A stretch of DNA of 64,000 nucleotides. Origin: Persicaria tinctoria (lineage: Eukaryota; Streptophyta; Magnoliopsida; Caryophyllales; Polygonaceae). The translations under genes were made by a program, and so were the position numbers. The stretch spans positions 18,511,175-18,575,174 of the forward strand of contig JBANSL010000018.1 in assembly GCA_037127255.1 (NCBI GenBank), read 5' to 3'. The notes below the pieces were generated by a model, which saw only the letters and a program-made list of their open reading frames with translations, did not search any database and had not been told where the DNA came from. Position 1 is the first letter of the stretch; each line of letters opens with the position of its first letter. Positions 28,111 to 39,759 of the stretch are shown in pieces.

Positions 28111-28640
28111 TAGACCAGAGCCCGCCCGCCCTGTAAATATATACGGGCTTGGGTAAGGCAATTGGTCCAAGCGGGCCGGTAGGCCCGGCCCGCAAATATA
28201 TTACTTATATATTTTTTATATTTGTATTAAAATACTACGGAGTATATATATTGATTATATAATATCTAAACTTTTACATATAACACTTTATAAATACTAA
28301 TAGTATTTACATCACATATAAATTAAGAAATACAATAGTACTAAATAAATTATTTTCAAGATTTTTTCATTGAAATGAACCTACATAAAGATTGTAGTGT
28401 GTGATTTCACATTTGTGTAACTTGTATACCTTTGTTTTGTATAAAATTTCAATCTTTTGAGACACTTAGCACATTTGTATAGTTTGAGATCAAACGTAAA
28501 AATAATAAAATAAAAATAATATTTTATGAAATTATAATGGGCGGCCCGGTGGACTATCCGACCCGCCCAAGTAGGTGGACTTGGACAAGAGAGTTGGTCC
28601 AACAACCGAGCATAGTCCAAACCCGACCCGCTAAAATGGG
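28111..28640. mobile_element. hAT-type MITE, same family as 60106-60775 in opposite orientation
   Basis: The left end reads TAGACCAGAGCCCGCCC. The interior (TTGAAATGAACC, ATTTCACATTTGTGTAACTTG, TTTTGTATAAAATTTCAATC) is the reverse complement of the interior of the element at 60106-60775. The outer thirds are rich in GGCCCGGCCCG-type words. The right edge is eroded, so the end coordinate is approximate. No coding capacity. Confidence 0.65.
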
Positions 28641-28797
28641 CAAATATATTCTCTTTCATAGACTTTGTACTAATCGATGCATTCCATGAATAATGTGTAC
28701 GATTTTCAATTTTCTATTAGGCTTTTTCTCTTCCTTTTCCCACCTTGACTATTAATTCCTACCACACTAAACCACGTACAATGAGCGCCAATACAAG

Positions 28798-29034
28798 TAC
28801 TCCATCCTTTCATAAATATAATATCACTTCACTTTTGCACGTATTTTAAGAAGTAAAAAACTATATAAAATATTAATTTTTTAATTAATTTTTTTCACAA
28901 TATAGTATGTATTATTAATAAATATTATATTACGGAAAAAACTTTTGCAAAAAAATTAATATTTTATATAGTTTTTCACTCATTAAAATACGTGCAAAAA
29001 GTCAACAATCTTATATTTGTGAACGGAGGGAGTA
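28798..29034. mobile_element. Stowaway-type MITE
   Basis: The left end TACTCCATCCTTTCATAAAT and the right end ATTTGTGAACGGAGGGAGTA are inverted copies with TA at both outer borders, the Tc1/mariner-type duplication. The AT-rich interior folds back (AAAAACTATATAAAATATTAA against TTAATATTTTATATAGTTTT). Confidence 0.85.
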
Positions 29035-29544
29035 TTTAAATAAACATAACACATTTTTCTTTTATAAAGTAATCAGTGTGATAGATCGAGAAGTTGACAG
29101 ATGAAAATCCGTCGAACATATAAATAAAACCAGAAAAAGACGCAATAAAACATGAAGACATTATGGATATTTTTTTTTTTGTTTTGAATTTGAAAACAAT
29201 CAATCTGAGTCCCGGAAAAATAACCTTTGATCCTTTTTGTGGATGAATGTCTTGTGGATCTGCATCACAAATTTACAAATATCACAAACTATAAGTAACA
29301 CCCTAACAATGAAAACTACAATCATGTAAATTTGAGACATTGAACATACCTTAGATTATGTATTTATGTTGTAACTAAACCATGATATTCGTGAAAACTA
29401 ATATTTTTAGGTCTACCCACATTTGAAAATAAACAACTCGAAAATAACAAAGCTACAACAAATATAAATGAGAAAGATTAGATTCTTATATAGATCGAGT
29501 TTGTTGAAAAAAAAGTATAATATTTATTTATTTTTGGAAAAAGA

Positions 29545-29729
29545 GAGAATTAGAGCTCTCTTCACTCCAATCCAAAACAAAGAACGGTAAACCTCAGCTC
29601 CCGATTCATGCTCGCCCTTAGAGTGCGCATGCTTCGCTATCTAGCTTACACACTTACGGGTGTTCATGAATCGACAGCTGTGGATATTTTAACCCTTCTT
29701 TTCTGATTTGGAGTGAGAGAACTCTAATT
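29545..29729. mobile_element. Small inverted-repeat element (MITE-like)
   Basis: The left GAATTAGAGCTCTCTTCACT and the right GGAGTGAGAGAACTCTAATT are inverted copies of about 30 bp bounding about 185 bp. I did not identify a clear target duplication. Confidence 0.5.
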
Positions 29730-29739
29730 ACCCACACCC

Positions 29740-30150
29740 CTACAATAAGTAAGAAAAAAAACAATGTAACTTATGGAAGATGAAGAGTTTTTCATCTTCT
29801 TTGGAAGAAAAATGAAGATGAAGCCATGAGCTTTTATTGTGCAAGTGTTTGTTTTCCATGGAAGGAGTGCTAATTGGGTTGAGTATATATAGCCTCCAAT
29901 GTGGATCTCCCTTGCGAATTTGGACACTTTTTTTTCTAAGGAAAAGTATGTCTTAAATGTGATATAATTGTTACCATTTTTCAACGATTTTGGGCAGTTA
30001 ATAAAGAGATATTCTTTTTATTTTTAGGATACTTATCAATGCATTCCTATTAAGCTTTTTCTTTCTCTCTTTTCTTCCTTTACCTTAACTACTCTTTGAT
30101 TCTACCAAACTAAACCATATTCAGTGAACGTCAAGCCCATAGTGTCCACA
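29740..30150 (+). repeat. Diverged direct duplication of the BAG6 3' flank
   Basis: GTGCAAGTGTTTGTTTTCCA...GAGTGCTAATTGGGTTGAG and GCATTCCTATTAAGCTTTTTC...CTACCAAACTAAACCA correspond, in the same order, to 28012-28103 and about 28680-28775. The first copy also holds the hAT MITE, so that insertion came after the duplication or was not copied. Confidence 0.6.
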
Positions 30151-31489
30151 TTAATTCAATGGATTTTCTAATTTCACCCATAGAGTTCTCTAATGTGAAA
30201 ATTCATCTACATTTTATTTTATTTTCCATAAATAAAATTCCATTGTTTTTCATCTCCACCTGGCCCCATCAACCCATAAAACAAGGTTATTTACAACATC
30301 TCACAATCTTAGTCGGGTGGGGGGCGTTCAGGGTGAGCATTTTCACCTTTTGAAGCAAGGTTATTTACAACATAACTGTCACTGTATCGATGTTGTTGAA
30401 AAACCGTTAATCTCTCCTCGCATTGATGTTTGAAATTATCAGGTTATCTGCAACAATTGCAACTGCACTTTATTTTGTTGGGATACCGTTAATCTGATAT
30501 TGATGTTGTAACTGTCGGATTATTTGCAACAACTGTACTTGTCATTTTATCTTGTTGAGAAACCGTTAAACTTTTAATAATGTTTGTCGTTGTTATGTTT
30601 TATCCAGTTCTGTTACTTCGTTATTAACGACTTTATATATGGTATGTATAGACATCCTATAAATATAATTAAAAGAAGAACTAGAGTAACAAAACATGTG
30701 TATAGTAAGAAAAACATGCATCAAATGACTTGTCATCCTTGTTTGAAAAAACAATCGTCTCAGTCAATAGTCATGGCCATGGCCATTGTTCTAGAATCCT
30801 TAGCACTAGAGTAGGAAACTTAACATGCATCAATTCAAATGATTTATCGCCCTTGCTAGTTTTTTGGAAAAATTAACTTAGTCAGGGATCGTTCTAGAAG
30901 TCGTATAAAATTTGTTTAATACATATGAATGTTAAATGATCATGTTTTAATTTTATTGAATAAGTGTGAAATTCGTCGTCAGACATATTTTATTTTTGGT
31001 TATAAAGTCGAGATCCATCCTTTTAACATAAAAATTTAAATCATATAGAGGCTTCATCTCCCTTCATATTTTGGTTTGATTTTCATGTATTTTTCAATAC
31101 GAGACTCTATTCACAAATCCCAACAATAATGTTATGTTTGAATAGCCATAATGTATATTTTATAATAGTATATTATAATGTAATATTATGCCTTATAAAT
31201 GTGATAGCTTGTATGCTCACATATATGATTGAACTTGATTTTGTGTGTGGGTTTTTTTTGGGGTTCGAATGAATGATTCAACTTGACTGGGTTGGCCCAT
31301 TTATAAACTTCTTATGAAAATATGGCAAACATATTGGCTATTGGCTATAAAAGAGTTTACACAGAGGAATAAGATGATGGATCATATGACCATAGTATCA
31401 TATGCATAACACCTATTTTTTTAGCCATTTTTTTAAAAATGAAACCACATCACACCAAATAAGTACTACCTAATAGAAACACATAAAAT
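30151..31489. other. Intergenic, with a degenerate tandem repeat at 30356-30600
   Basis: No gene is recognised. Three diverged copies of an approximately 80-bp unit occupy 30356-30600, each with GGTTATTTACAACA, TTGTTGAAAAACCGTTAA and TATTGATGTTG-like words. The rest is AT-rich and featureless. Confidence 0.55.
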
Positions 31490-31498
31490 AAATTTCGA

Positions 31499-32920
31499 AT
31501 TGCTCGTAGAAGGAGGAAACTCTCTCTCTGAGAACCCCTCCCCCGGGAGCCCAAAACCTAGATTTCGATCTATCGTCCCCAATCTATACTTTCGAGCTCC
31601 GATCGATCTTGTTTTAGGTTGATCTTGAGTCCCATCCTTCGCTATCCCCGTTTCGTCTATCAATTTGGAGTTTCCAGTATCCCCGTGGGCTCTTTGGTGG
31701 GGCGTCGCCTCCTCCGATCGTGCTCCGTTTGTCTGCTTTCATGGCGTTCCCTGTCTGGGCTCTCTGGATTTGGGCTTGGTTGCCCTTTTTCCGGCGGTCT
31801 GGATTCGGTTTTGTCTCAGACCTGGGTTCGTGGTGTCCCTTTCCCGTTCGATTGCGTCGTTTCGTGGTCTGGGACCGCCTACCTCTTCCCGCCGAAGTTC
31901 TCTCTATCACCTCCTGTTCCGTCCGGAGAGCCTCGGTTCTGGCTTGCCTTTCCCGGTGCCATGGTTGGGGTTCTTTGGGGGCGGCGCCTTGGCCATGGTC
32001 GGGGTCTGTATAATTTTTCTCCAATTCTGGAGAAGAAGCAAGTGGAAAAAATTAAATTAAAAAAGGTAGTATACAATGGTTTCCTACTTTCCTGTATTGT
32101 GTGAAATCCCAAATGTAGCACCACCCCGGCTAAGTCGTGGTTGCTCGCGCGGCCTTGTTTCGTACACCGCCTTCGGCTCCCCGTTGCCGGCTCTTGTTTG
32201 CATGGGCTTCGTTGGGCCGCTGGGTGAAAGGCTGGAAGCCAACTGCTTGGTGTGCAAGGTCTTCATTCATACTTGCACGCCAAGTTCTGACAACCCAAAA
32301 AAAAAAAAAACGTTAAAATCACTTATATATATAAACCAGTGATTTTAAATCCCGAAAGGGGTTGAGTAACCCACCCGAAAGGGTTCGATTAAATCCCGTA
32401 AGGGCCCACCCGAAAGGGTTCGATTAAATCCCGTAAGGGCTTGATTATTTTCTTTTAGAGGAAATCTTGTTGGCGTTTTGTTCTAGCAGCATGCGGCTTT
32501 GCTTCAGATGTTTCTATGAGGTCTTCTGCTTGGCTGGAGGGCATGGAGTTTGGAGTCGGGACTGGCTGGGGTCGAGGTGGTGCGTTCAAGCCGACTCCGT
32601 ATTCGGGATAGAGTTTCCTTGGAGTTCGTTTGCACTACCCACAGGAGATAGAGTCCTGCTGTACCGCTGGCCCGCGGTGTCACTGTTCGGTGGTGCTTGG
32701 CTTCGTTCTTCGGCTGCTTCTTCAGCTTTCTTGGGAGTTGATCTTCGTGAATCATCTTGTTGTAGAGCTTTTTTCTGCTTGTTTCATTTCGCTTGTTTTC
32801 TGTATTTCTGTATTGTTAGGTTGTACGTTTGACGGTTCGCCGTCTGCTGACTTTGTCGGCCTCTCGATGAGTCAGACCTGTCTGACCATCGAATTTTTAC
32901 CTAATAAAAAAAAAAAAAAT
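31499..32920 (+). mobile_element. Long non-autonomous retroposon (hairpin-tail family), most complete copy
   Basis: A GC-rich 5' half (31500-32280) is followed by an A-run. Next comes a duplicated segment with AAATCCCGTAAGGGC and ACCCGAAAGGGTTCGATT (32345-32445), then a 3' half ending in two hairpins. These are GACGGTTCGCCGTC (32831-32844) and GTCAGACCTGTCTGAC (32871-32886), with CGAATTTTTACCTAATAA (32890-32907) and an A-tail after them. AAATTTCGA occurs at both borders (31490-31498 and 32917-32925), a possible short target duplication. Open frames in the 5' half (for example 31619-32104) have no domain. It looks like a LINE-mobilised parasite without its own enzymes. Confidence 0.6.
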
Positions 32921-33436
32921 TTCGACCGTAGCAATAGAGATACTGAAACTTCATCGGTAGGCACGTATATCATTTGCGATCATCAAGGAGAACAGATAAA
33001 TTAGAGAGGAACAGATTGATCAGAGCAGTACGTGCTTTGTTTTCGCAAGCGTTGGGACTCAAGATGGGTCTTCTAAAGGCAAAAGGGATGTATGACTTCT
33101 ACCTGTGCACACCGACGGTGATAACCCTAGCATTTTCAACATCCTAAAAAGTTCCTGGTCATGTTCTTGGGAGATCGCGCGAGATCCTGATTATTGATAT
33201 TCTCATCATACTTCGACAGTTTGTCTGAGATCCGTCATGCCTACAGGGAAGTCAACAGGTGCGCAAATCGTGTTATCGGACCCTTTCAGACAACTACTAC
33301 AGACTCTTTCAGACAACCGCTACGTACGCCAGTGCCATTTCAGGATATATAAAAAACTTAGTGTTTACATTCATCATGACGCTATTGATTGGTGATGTAC
33401 GTAGCAGGGCTAGCCACTTCCAAAATTTTACCTATA

Positions 33437-33608
33437 TACTTCCCTGATCGGAAATAAAAGATGTTTGACTTTTATATGTGTAGTTTTAGGAATTAATAAA
33501 TATTAAACTATGAAAAAAAATTAATTAAAATAAATAATATTTTATATAGTTTTTAACTTCTAAACCTACGTGCACAAAAGTCAAAAATCGTTTATTTCTG
33601 ATCGTATA
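33437..33608. mobile_element. Stowaway-like MITE, about 170 bp
   Basis: The left TACTTCCCTGATCGGAAATA and the right TTATTTCTGATCGTATA are inverted, with TA borders. The interior ATATTTTATATAGTTTTTAAC block resembles the Stowaway-type element at 28798-29034. Confidence 0.65.
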
Positions 33609-34400
33609 TAAAAACGTACTACCTAATGATGACATATACTACTATATATATATATATTTTAATTTTTACAAATAAAAAATAGATTAACATTATTCAAATA
33701 ATGGGTTATCTAACATCGATCAAATAGAGAAATGCATCGATCAATTATTTGAAGATGGTATCTGAGTAGATTTGACTTATTATCTTCAACGGAAAGATAA
33801 AAATTGGCAAACCCATCAGCAATCAAAGCCAGAATCTCTAAGTGAAGTTGCAAAATGGAGTATTGGAATTTGACATATCTCCTTATCCAGGTAAAGTTTC
33901 TCAACAAGGATCGAAAATAAAACAAAAAAAATGCTTTGACATTAATATTTATTATAATAAAAGAAATTATTAACTCCTCACATAATATAAAAGAACTTTT
34001 TTTTTTAAAAAAAAAAAGAAGAGAAATTTGGTTGGTGGATGATAAGTACAAACTTCTGCAACCTGTGTCAAGCAAACAAATGTCTCTTCCAAGTTTCCAA
34101 TTGGCATCCTCACCTTCCCCTCAATTTCCATTGTCTTCCATAAAAACTCATCCTTTCTTACAGATTTATCCACTCACAAATTCCATTTTCCCAACTTTCA
34201 TTTTGATCACAACCTTTCCTCTTCTTTGATTCACCTATTCTGAAAATACCCATTTTTCTTGACATACCCTTTTCTTCTTGTCGAGTTTCATCCAATTTTT
34301 TCACTTAGGCATTTCATCGAACACCTTTATATAAGCAATGATCACATTAAAGTGAAGTTTAAGAACACATCTTCATATAAAGGATGTTGTTGGGGGATTC

Positions 34401-35357
34401 ATGGGATCCAACAAAATCTGTTACCCCATTTGGGTAATCATCATCACACATCTATCAGTTTCAACCTTTGCTTTCGCATTCGTCGATAGCCGCCATGACC
34501 CGGTTGCTTTAGATTCATACTTGCATAGCTACACGCATTCGGTTATCCGAAATGCAAAAATAGGTGTCTTGTACAAGGCTGATCTTCCCGCCAATTTCTC
34601 CGGCATGTCGGTATCCATTGTTAGATTACGAAGCAGCACGTTTTGGGCAAGAGGAGCGCGATTCGATCCCCAATTCCACATCCCTCCAAGGATCATAACG
34701 ATGCCTTACGCGACAAGACTCGAGATCATGTATGAAAACCTCGGCAACTGGTCTTCGCACTACTACAACTTGCCCGGGTACTCGTTTCTTGCACCGGTAG
34801 TTGGCTTCGTGGTCTACAATGCTAGTTTAAGCCAACATGATTCGAACGAGGTGCTCAATTTGACCGTGTTGGATGAACCGATCACCATCAACTTCACCGA
34901 TATTGTCACTCCGGGGGTTAGAAAGATCGATCATGAGGCCAAATGTGTAGGGTTTCAGCCTAAAGGCGGAGTTGAATTGAGCCAAATGGTCAGTCCTTAT
35001 GTTTGCTCATCGCGGCTTCAAGGCCGTTTCTCTATTGCTACTAGAAGAGTTCGTCGCCCACCGCCTTCACACCCGCCTCTAGTGCAAGCTCAGCTGTCCC
35101 GACGACATGAGGGAAATGGCATTTGGGATTGGAAGTGGTGGGTGATTGGATTTGGTTTGGGGCTTGTTGCTATAGTTTTTATTGGTGTGTTGGCCATTTT
35201 CGTTTGTCGAATGTGTTCATCGAGGAGAATTCGATGGATGGAGCGGAGGGCTGAGAAGAGCGAGGCTTTGAACACGAGATGGATCCGCGACAGCAGAATG
35301 CCCTTAGCTTACATGACGCGAACTCAAGCTACGCTCGAAAACGATGATGCTCCTTGA
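34401..35357 (+). CDS. DUF1191 family membrane protein
   Basis: A single exon encodes 318 residues. The N-terminus (MGSNKICYPIWVIIITHLSV) is a hydrophobic signal peptide ending near FAFA. The extracellular part carries typical DUF1191 landmarks: LDSYLHSYTHSVIRNAK, GVLYKADLPANFSGMSVS, VRLRSSTFW, ENLGNWSSHYYNLPGYSFL and APVVGF. N-glycosylation sites include NFS, NWS and NFT. A Pro-rich linker precedes a transmembrane helix (about residues 246-268, GFGLGLVAIVFIGVLAIFVC) and a short basic cytosolic tail (MERRAEKSEALN). The topology is type I at the plasma membrane or endomembranes. The molecular function of the family is unknown. Length and single-exon structure fit plant members, and nothing looks broken. 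Confidence 0.88.
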   Translation: MGSNKICYPIWVIIITHLSVSTFAFAFVDSRHDPVALDSYLHSYTHSVIRNAKIGVLYKADLPANFSGMSVSIVRLRSSTFWARGARFDPQFHIPPRIITMPYATRLEIMYENLGNWSSHYYNLPGYSFLAPVVGFVVYNASLSQHDSNEVLNLTVLDEPITINFTDIVTPGVRKIDHEAKCVGFQPKGGVELSQMVSPYVCSSRLQGRFSIATRRVRRPPPSHPPLVQAQLSRRHEGNGIWDWKWWVIGFGLGLVAIVFIGVLAIFVCRMCSSRRIRWMERRAEKSEALNTRWIRDSRMPLAYMTRTQATLENDDAP

Positions 35358-36112
<755 letters not shown>

Positions 36113-36199
36113 AAACAAATATTATAAGCCCTTAGAAATCGTGGGCTCTAGGCCCGCGCCTTTGTTGCCCATGCTCATGGGTCGGGCTTGGTATGATTG

Positions 36200-36375
36200 T
36201 CTCAAAGGTCGTGTTTGACAGTGAGTTATTTTTAAGGGATGAAGATTATTTTTAAGGAGTTGTATGCGATGGAGATTATTGAATGAGTTATGGAGGTGGA
36301 AGATGTGAAGATGTGAAGATTTACAAAAAAACCTGACATAACGCGGTAGAGTGTTTGGTGGGTAGAACACTATTT
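36200..36375. mobile_element. MITE-like segment resembling the ends of the 47.8-kb element
   Basis: The words GTGTTTGACAGTGAG, TTTTTAAGGAGTTG, GAGTTATGGAGGTGG and GAGTGTTTGGTG recall the ends of the element at 47800-48755 (GTGTTTGGAAGC; TTGTCAAACACGTGC inverted). The borders are unclear. Confidence 0.35.
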
Positions 36376-36537
36376 TTTTCTTTTAACCATAAAAGACAAA
36401 AAATGCCCTTCAATTCGACAATTCAAAGAGAGAGGCAGCAAATACCTAGTTTGAATGAAGATATGGTGCTCATAAAATGTGGTTCTAAAAGTCTGCTCTT
36501 GGCTTAGATTTATGATATTTGGTTAACTTGCTTTAGT

Positions 36538-36813
36538 ATGTGCAATTGTTTCCCATTTAGAACCCACCTATATCGGGATTATATCCCTTATGATGCTTAT
36601 CAGGGGCCTAAGAGGTTTCTTTTCTTGACGGTAAGTTGTTGTAATTCCGGGACGGTTGGATTATGGGGTGAACTTGATGGTGGACATATAAACTTTGGGT
36701 TTGCTAAATTGCTTGGTGAAAATTCCTATGGACTTTTGCTTAAGTATGTTAAAATTTGTCTTGCTGATTTGCATGCTTTACCTATTGTTGCTCCTCTTGG
36801 TTCCTATGTGTAG
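36538..36813 (+). other. Unrecognised 91-codon open frame, possible gene relic
   Basis: The frame runs MCNCFPFRTHLYRDYIPYD to ALPIVAPLGSYV and looks more protein-like than most intergenic frames (even composition, no repeats). I do not recognise it. It stands directly before an LTR-like sequence, so it may be a relic of a retroelement or of a captured exon. Confidence 0.25.
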
Positions 36814-36816
36814 ATC

Positions 36817-37640
36817 CAAGACCCTTAGATTAGGATCCTAGATCCGTGAGGGGTAACTTGAACAGAAACAAAACCACAAAGAACACATGACTTGTTTACG
36901 CGGTTCGAGTTAAACTCTACATCCGCGGAGTCTCAGGTTCGGGGAGACTTAGGCCCAAGTTCACTATGTTAGTTTTATCGATTACAAGAGATAGGGTTGC
37001 AATATCTAGACAAGTATACAGATCCAACCAGAAAATAACCAAGAAAGCAAGTACAAGAGAAAACTAGAAGTAGGAAAGAAGAACTCCCTCCGATTTGCTC
37101 TTGGAAGAACAGAGCTTCGTCGGAGAAGCTTGTACGAGCCAGAGACTCGCCGCCAAGGAAGCTGCGTCGCTTCTTCTTTTTCACAACGCTTAGATCTAGA
37201 GTCCAGTAAGTGGATACGCTCTAGATCCAAGCTCTTCGTCGTCGATCGGAACCGGGAAGGTCACCGGAGAGGAAACCCTAAGCTTTCGCTCTCTTCTCTC
37301 TCTTTCTTTCTCTGGAGGCGTTTATCTGATGAAGACCGGATAAGGAACCCTAGCAGACGGGGTAGTTCCTTTTATAGAGCTCACAAGGTGAAAACCCTAG
37401 CAACAAGTGGATCCACTAGCTTCAAGAAGCTACTGGGCTCGGATAGCTTTGTAATGGGCTTTTCACAATGTGGGCCGGTAAGTAACCACAATACATATAG
37501 GCAATATAACATATAAACATAATATAAAGTCTATAGTCTAGTTGGGATATAAGTGTAACACTTAAGTATATATCTATATCTAGTGTAAGTATATGACCCG
37601 GAACCCTAAGTTTCTGGATTAATACTTCGAACACTTTAAC
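36817..37640. mobile_element. LTR-like repetitive sequence (possible solo LTR)
   Basis: The sequence begins TGTAGATCCAAGACCC. It contains a motif common near plant LTR ends (GTTTACGCGGTTCGAG), a CCGCGGAGTCTCAGG block, and promoter-like and RNA-end-like stretches. It may end in TTCGAACA near 37633. I found no target duplication and no second LTR. Confidence 0.3.
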
Positions 37641-37779
37641 ATAAATATTTCCATAAGTGCTTCCTTGATATTAAACATATAATTGTCGTTCTCCCCATCG
37701 TCCACCGTTCTCTTCATGTACTTGATTTCATTCTCCTTTAATCCCCTCTCTATGTCTTCCATGTCCTCGCACTTCCATA

Positions 37780-38068
37780 TACTCCCTCCTTCTCAAAATA
37801 CATGTCTTTTTAGGACGGAACACGAGAATTAAGGAGTAGGTTAAGTGTAATAATTAGATGTAAAAAGTAGGTTAAGTGTAATGATTAGACTTTGGTATTA
37901 GAGTGTTTTTTTTTAATTTGTGAGGAGGAGAGTAGAAGTGATGTAAAAATTAAAGTAATAATTAGAGGTAAAAGTAGGTTAAGTGTAATTATTAAATCTA
38001 AAAATACATGTATTTTTTAACAAAATTACATTGGCTAAAAATACATGTATTTTGCGACGGAGGGAGTA
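37780..38068. mobile_element. Stowaway-type MITE, 289 bp
   Basis: The left TACTCCCTCCTTCTCAAAAT and the right ATTTTGCGACGGAGGGAGTA are classic CTCCCTCC TIRs bordered by TA. The interior has repeated AGTAGGTTAAGTGTAAT words. Confidence 0.88.
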
Positions 38069-39759
38069 TAAAATAAATAATATAGAAGGGTAGACTGTTT
38101 TACATTAACTTCAAATAAAATATTTAAGAAAAATGAATGTAAAATTCTTTATAATATTGAAACTGTTGGAGTTGAGGGTAAAATAATTTGGAGAAACTTG
38201 CTATTGATTCCCCATTTTAGAAAAAAAAATCTATGGAAGCTGTTGGAGATGGTCTAAAGCACCGTTTGGGACATAGTTTTTTTTTTAGTTTTGGTTTTAA
38301 TGTTCTATCATTTTAAATAAGTTAAATATAAATTTTAGTTAAATTAGCTTTTAATATTAATTTTCAACAAATACTTACCCTAACTTTTCATTTTTTTTTA
38401 TATTAACAAAGTTATTCATTTTCTTCTATCTCATCAGCTAGTTTGTCTCAAGTACTCTATCAACTGGGTTACCAAACACCTAACTAGCTTAAGAACACTC
38501 TAATTTAACATATATTTAACACACATAATTCATTAGCTTTAGCTATACTATCAGATTCAGCTACCTCATCAGCTATGTTTTACGTACCAACCAGCTGACC
38601 CTTAGTCTAATTTAGGTTTACCCTCACTACGCCAGATTGCGTCTCGCTTGACAGACCTCAAAATGTTCGTCGCCTGAATCAGGTTCGGGCGACGAACTTA
38701 CTGAGGTCCGTCGCCTGAACGTTGGGAGGCCCAAACCGCCTCCAACCCATATTCAGCCAACCAGAAAACCTCAATGTTCGTCGGCTGAACTGAACTCAAG
38801 CGACGGAATAAATTTAGGCGACGAACTTTGCTCAAGATCGGTCGCCCGAACAGGTATCCGAATGACGGCTGTCAGAATGGGCCTTTGTAGCGACGGAAAT
38901 TCTAGTGGTTCGTCGCCTGAACGTTGGACGGGCCTTTATAGCGACGGAAATTCTGGTGGTTCGTCGCCTGAACGTTGGACTTTTTCTAAAGTAAAGTAAT
39001 AAAGTCCGGTTAGTGGCGGATATTAAATACTGTTCATTCAGGAGACGAACATTTAAATATGCTTATCTACTGCACTTATTACTTATATCTTTTACCTAAA
39101 AAATATGCTTATCTACTGTACTTATCTACTGTACTTATTACTTAGATCTTTATAGTGTGATCTGGCCTCAAGCAACTTTTACCTAAGTACTTATTACTTA
39201 TATCTTTTACCTAAAAAATAATTTGGTTTTGTGCTTCACATCTATTCTGCACTGATTTTTTTTTGTTTGCTTGCTTGGCTGTTGCATATCTTCTGTCATG
39301 TGTGGATGCACTATGAGATTTGTTTGCTTGCTTGACTGTTGCTTATTTTGCTTGCCTATCTACTATGAGATTTTTTCAGTTTGCTTGCTTGGATGTTGCC
39401 TATCTTATTTTTGCTTCACAATATGCTTATCTATTGTTGCTTTTCATCTATTTGCTATGATTTTTTTTTTCTTGCTTATCTACTATGAGATTTGTTTGCT
39501 TGCTTGACTGTTGCTTATTTTTGCTTGCTTATCTACTATGAGATTTTTTTAGTTTGCTTGCTTGGCTGTTGCCTATCTTATTTTTCCTTCACAATATGCT
39601 TATCTACTGTTGCTTTTCATCTATTTGCTTTGAATTTTTTTTTTCTTGCTTAACTGTTGCTTGACTTGACTGTTGCTTTTTTTTTTCCTTGCTTGGTTGT
39701 TGCTTATCTATTGTTGCTTATCTCCTATTCAAATTTTTTTTTCTGATATGGATGTGTAG

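Noticed and set aside
31619..32104. 161-codon frame in the GC-rich half of the retroposon as a gene
   Set aside because: Three overlapping plus frames and minus frames are all open there because of base composition; none has a domain.
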